Assembly: GCA_907163375.1 (NCBI GenBank)
Contig: CAJQUW010006400.1
Span: forward strand, 36,399 to 100,398
Reading direction: 5' to 3'
DNA length: 64,000 bases
Source of the DNA: Prostheceraeus crozeri
Taxonomy: Eukaryota > Platyhelminthes > Polycladida > Euryleptidae
How positions within the stretch are numbered: position 1 is the stretch's first letter; each line of letters starts with the position of its first letter. Below are positions 63,444 through 64,000 of the stretch, one piece after another. Below the pieces are notes generated by a model, which was not told the origin of the DNA, did no database searches, and saw only the letters and a program-made list of their open reading frames with translations. A program made the translations under genes and the position numbers.

Positions 63444-63940
63444 TGTTAAGACCTCCCCAATGTAGAACAGTAAAAGGCTCAAATCCCTGTGAGTGAATGT
63501 GTTTTAGATTACAGTGCAAGGCAGGTTGGTGGCCCTTAAGAGAGCCGCGATTTGGGTGAGCGCGCGAGAGAATGTGAGTGTACGTGCAGTTGTGTCAATT
63601 GGTCAATGACATCGGTCTGTGTGCGTTGGGTCTCAGTCAGCGTCGTTGATTTCTCAACAAGAGATCGTGCGTACTGTAGGCGTGGAGAGAGAGATGAGAG
63701 AGAGCGTTTGGTCCGTCCAGCAGGGAGTTTTGATGTCTCTCCGAATTGGTGAGATTCAATCATTCCCACCCTGGAGCGTATGATTGGCGCCCAGCCATTC
63801 TCGCCGGCTCCTGTCACGTGGCATCTGCTTCGCCCACACGTCAGAGAAGGAAGAAGAGTCTGCGCTGCTTCAATGGCTCCGTACAAGCGAGACTCTTGGA
63901 TCGTCGCTGCCCTTGAAAGTTAGATGTACGTTAAGTATCA
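63444..63940 (-). repeat. LTR, 5-prime copy
   Basis: Partner of 58,313-58,780. About 30 bases longer through scattered insertions. Similarity continues a few bases past the CA (CTTATGCC against CTTCTGCC), so the exact edge is uncertain and no target duplication could be fixed. Confidence 0.85.
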
Positions 63941-64000
63941 CTTATGCCGAGTAGTATTGTTGAGGGAAAGGAGAGAAGTCTGTCATTTCGTTCACACCCC

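Larger units (their letters stand above)
58313..63940 (-). mobile_element. Degenerate Ty3/Gypsy-type LTR retrotransposon, integrase before RT
   Basis: Two similar terminal repeats (58,313-58,780 and 63,444-63,940) enclose a region read on the minus strand. A purine-rich AAAGGCAGAAG directly precedes the left repeat in the element's own direction, as a polypurine tract should. In reading order one finds traces of a gag-like zinc knuckle, an integrase, a reverse transcriptase and an RNase H. Integrase upstream of reverse transcriptase is not the usual Gypsy order but is known from Gmr1-like elements. Stops and indels are everywhere. Confidence 0.8.

Overview
The window reads as an invertebrate metazoan genome segment, AT-rich in its left half and densely packed with transposable elements and endogenous virus-like DNA. 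The host species cannot be named from the sequence. The clearest host signal is an exon for a secreted fucolectin-type (F5/8 type C-like) lectin at about 53.8-54.2 kb, with a canonical GTAAGT donor. No rRNA, tRNA or CRISPR array was seen.

1-12.3 kb holds a nearly intact Maverick/Polinton of the adintovirus-like kind (called A1), cut by the left window edge. Leftward it carries a protein-primed family B DNA polymerase, a 99-aa conserved protein, a membrane-anchored packaging-type ATPase and a zinc-finger protein. Rightward it carries a fibre-like coiled-coil protein, a small capsid-associated protein, a major-capsid candidate, a hydrophobic core-type protein and a phospholipase A2-integrase fusion. 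A leftward adenain-like protease converges on the integrase. Genes are tightly packed, and nearly all start just after an A-rich leader. GC-rich mini-hairpins punctuate the gene ends.

14,964-36,677 is a second, decayed Polinton of 21.7 kb. It has long inverted terminal repeats and a flanking 8-bp direct repeat, CTAAACTA. It looks chimeric. Its left and middle part (17.2-28.9 kb) is an inverted, mutated relative of A1. Its right part (29.0-36.2 kb) carries a different polymerase, a second ATPase, a capsid-like protein and a membrane coiled-coil protein of another lineage (called B). Two Tc1-like transposons sit in it at exact TA sites, one in the protease and one in the integrase. The first still encodes an intact transposase.

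On either side of that element lies a poorly recognisable cluster of mostly intronless, TATA-associated ORFs (14.5-15.0 and 36.8-41.15 kb). It includes two pairs of paralogues, a zinc-binding DEDDh exonuclease pseudogene, and two proteins that may be single-stranded-DNA-binding. I cannot assign it to a known element, and it is the best candidate for an undescribed virus-like system.

41.3-43.8 kb is a piggyBac element with TTAA duplications, disabled by one stop codon. 44.9-48.6 kb is a Penelope-like element with its typical partial tandem copy, an inverted 5-prime tail and a 13-bp target duplication. 48.6-58.3 kb holds Tc1 relics, two inverted-repeat MITE-like units, the lectin exon with its dispersed first-exon repeat, and two related minisatellites. 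58.3-63.9 kb is a degenerate Ty3/Gypsy-type LTR retrotransposon, read leftward, in which integrase precedes reverse transcriptase, the order known from Gmr1-like elements.
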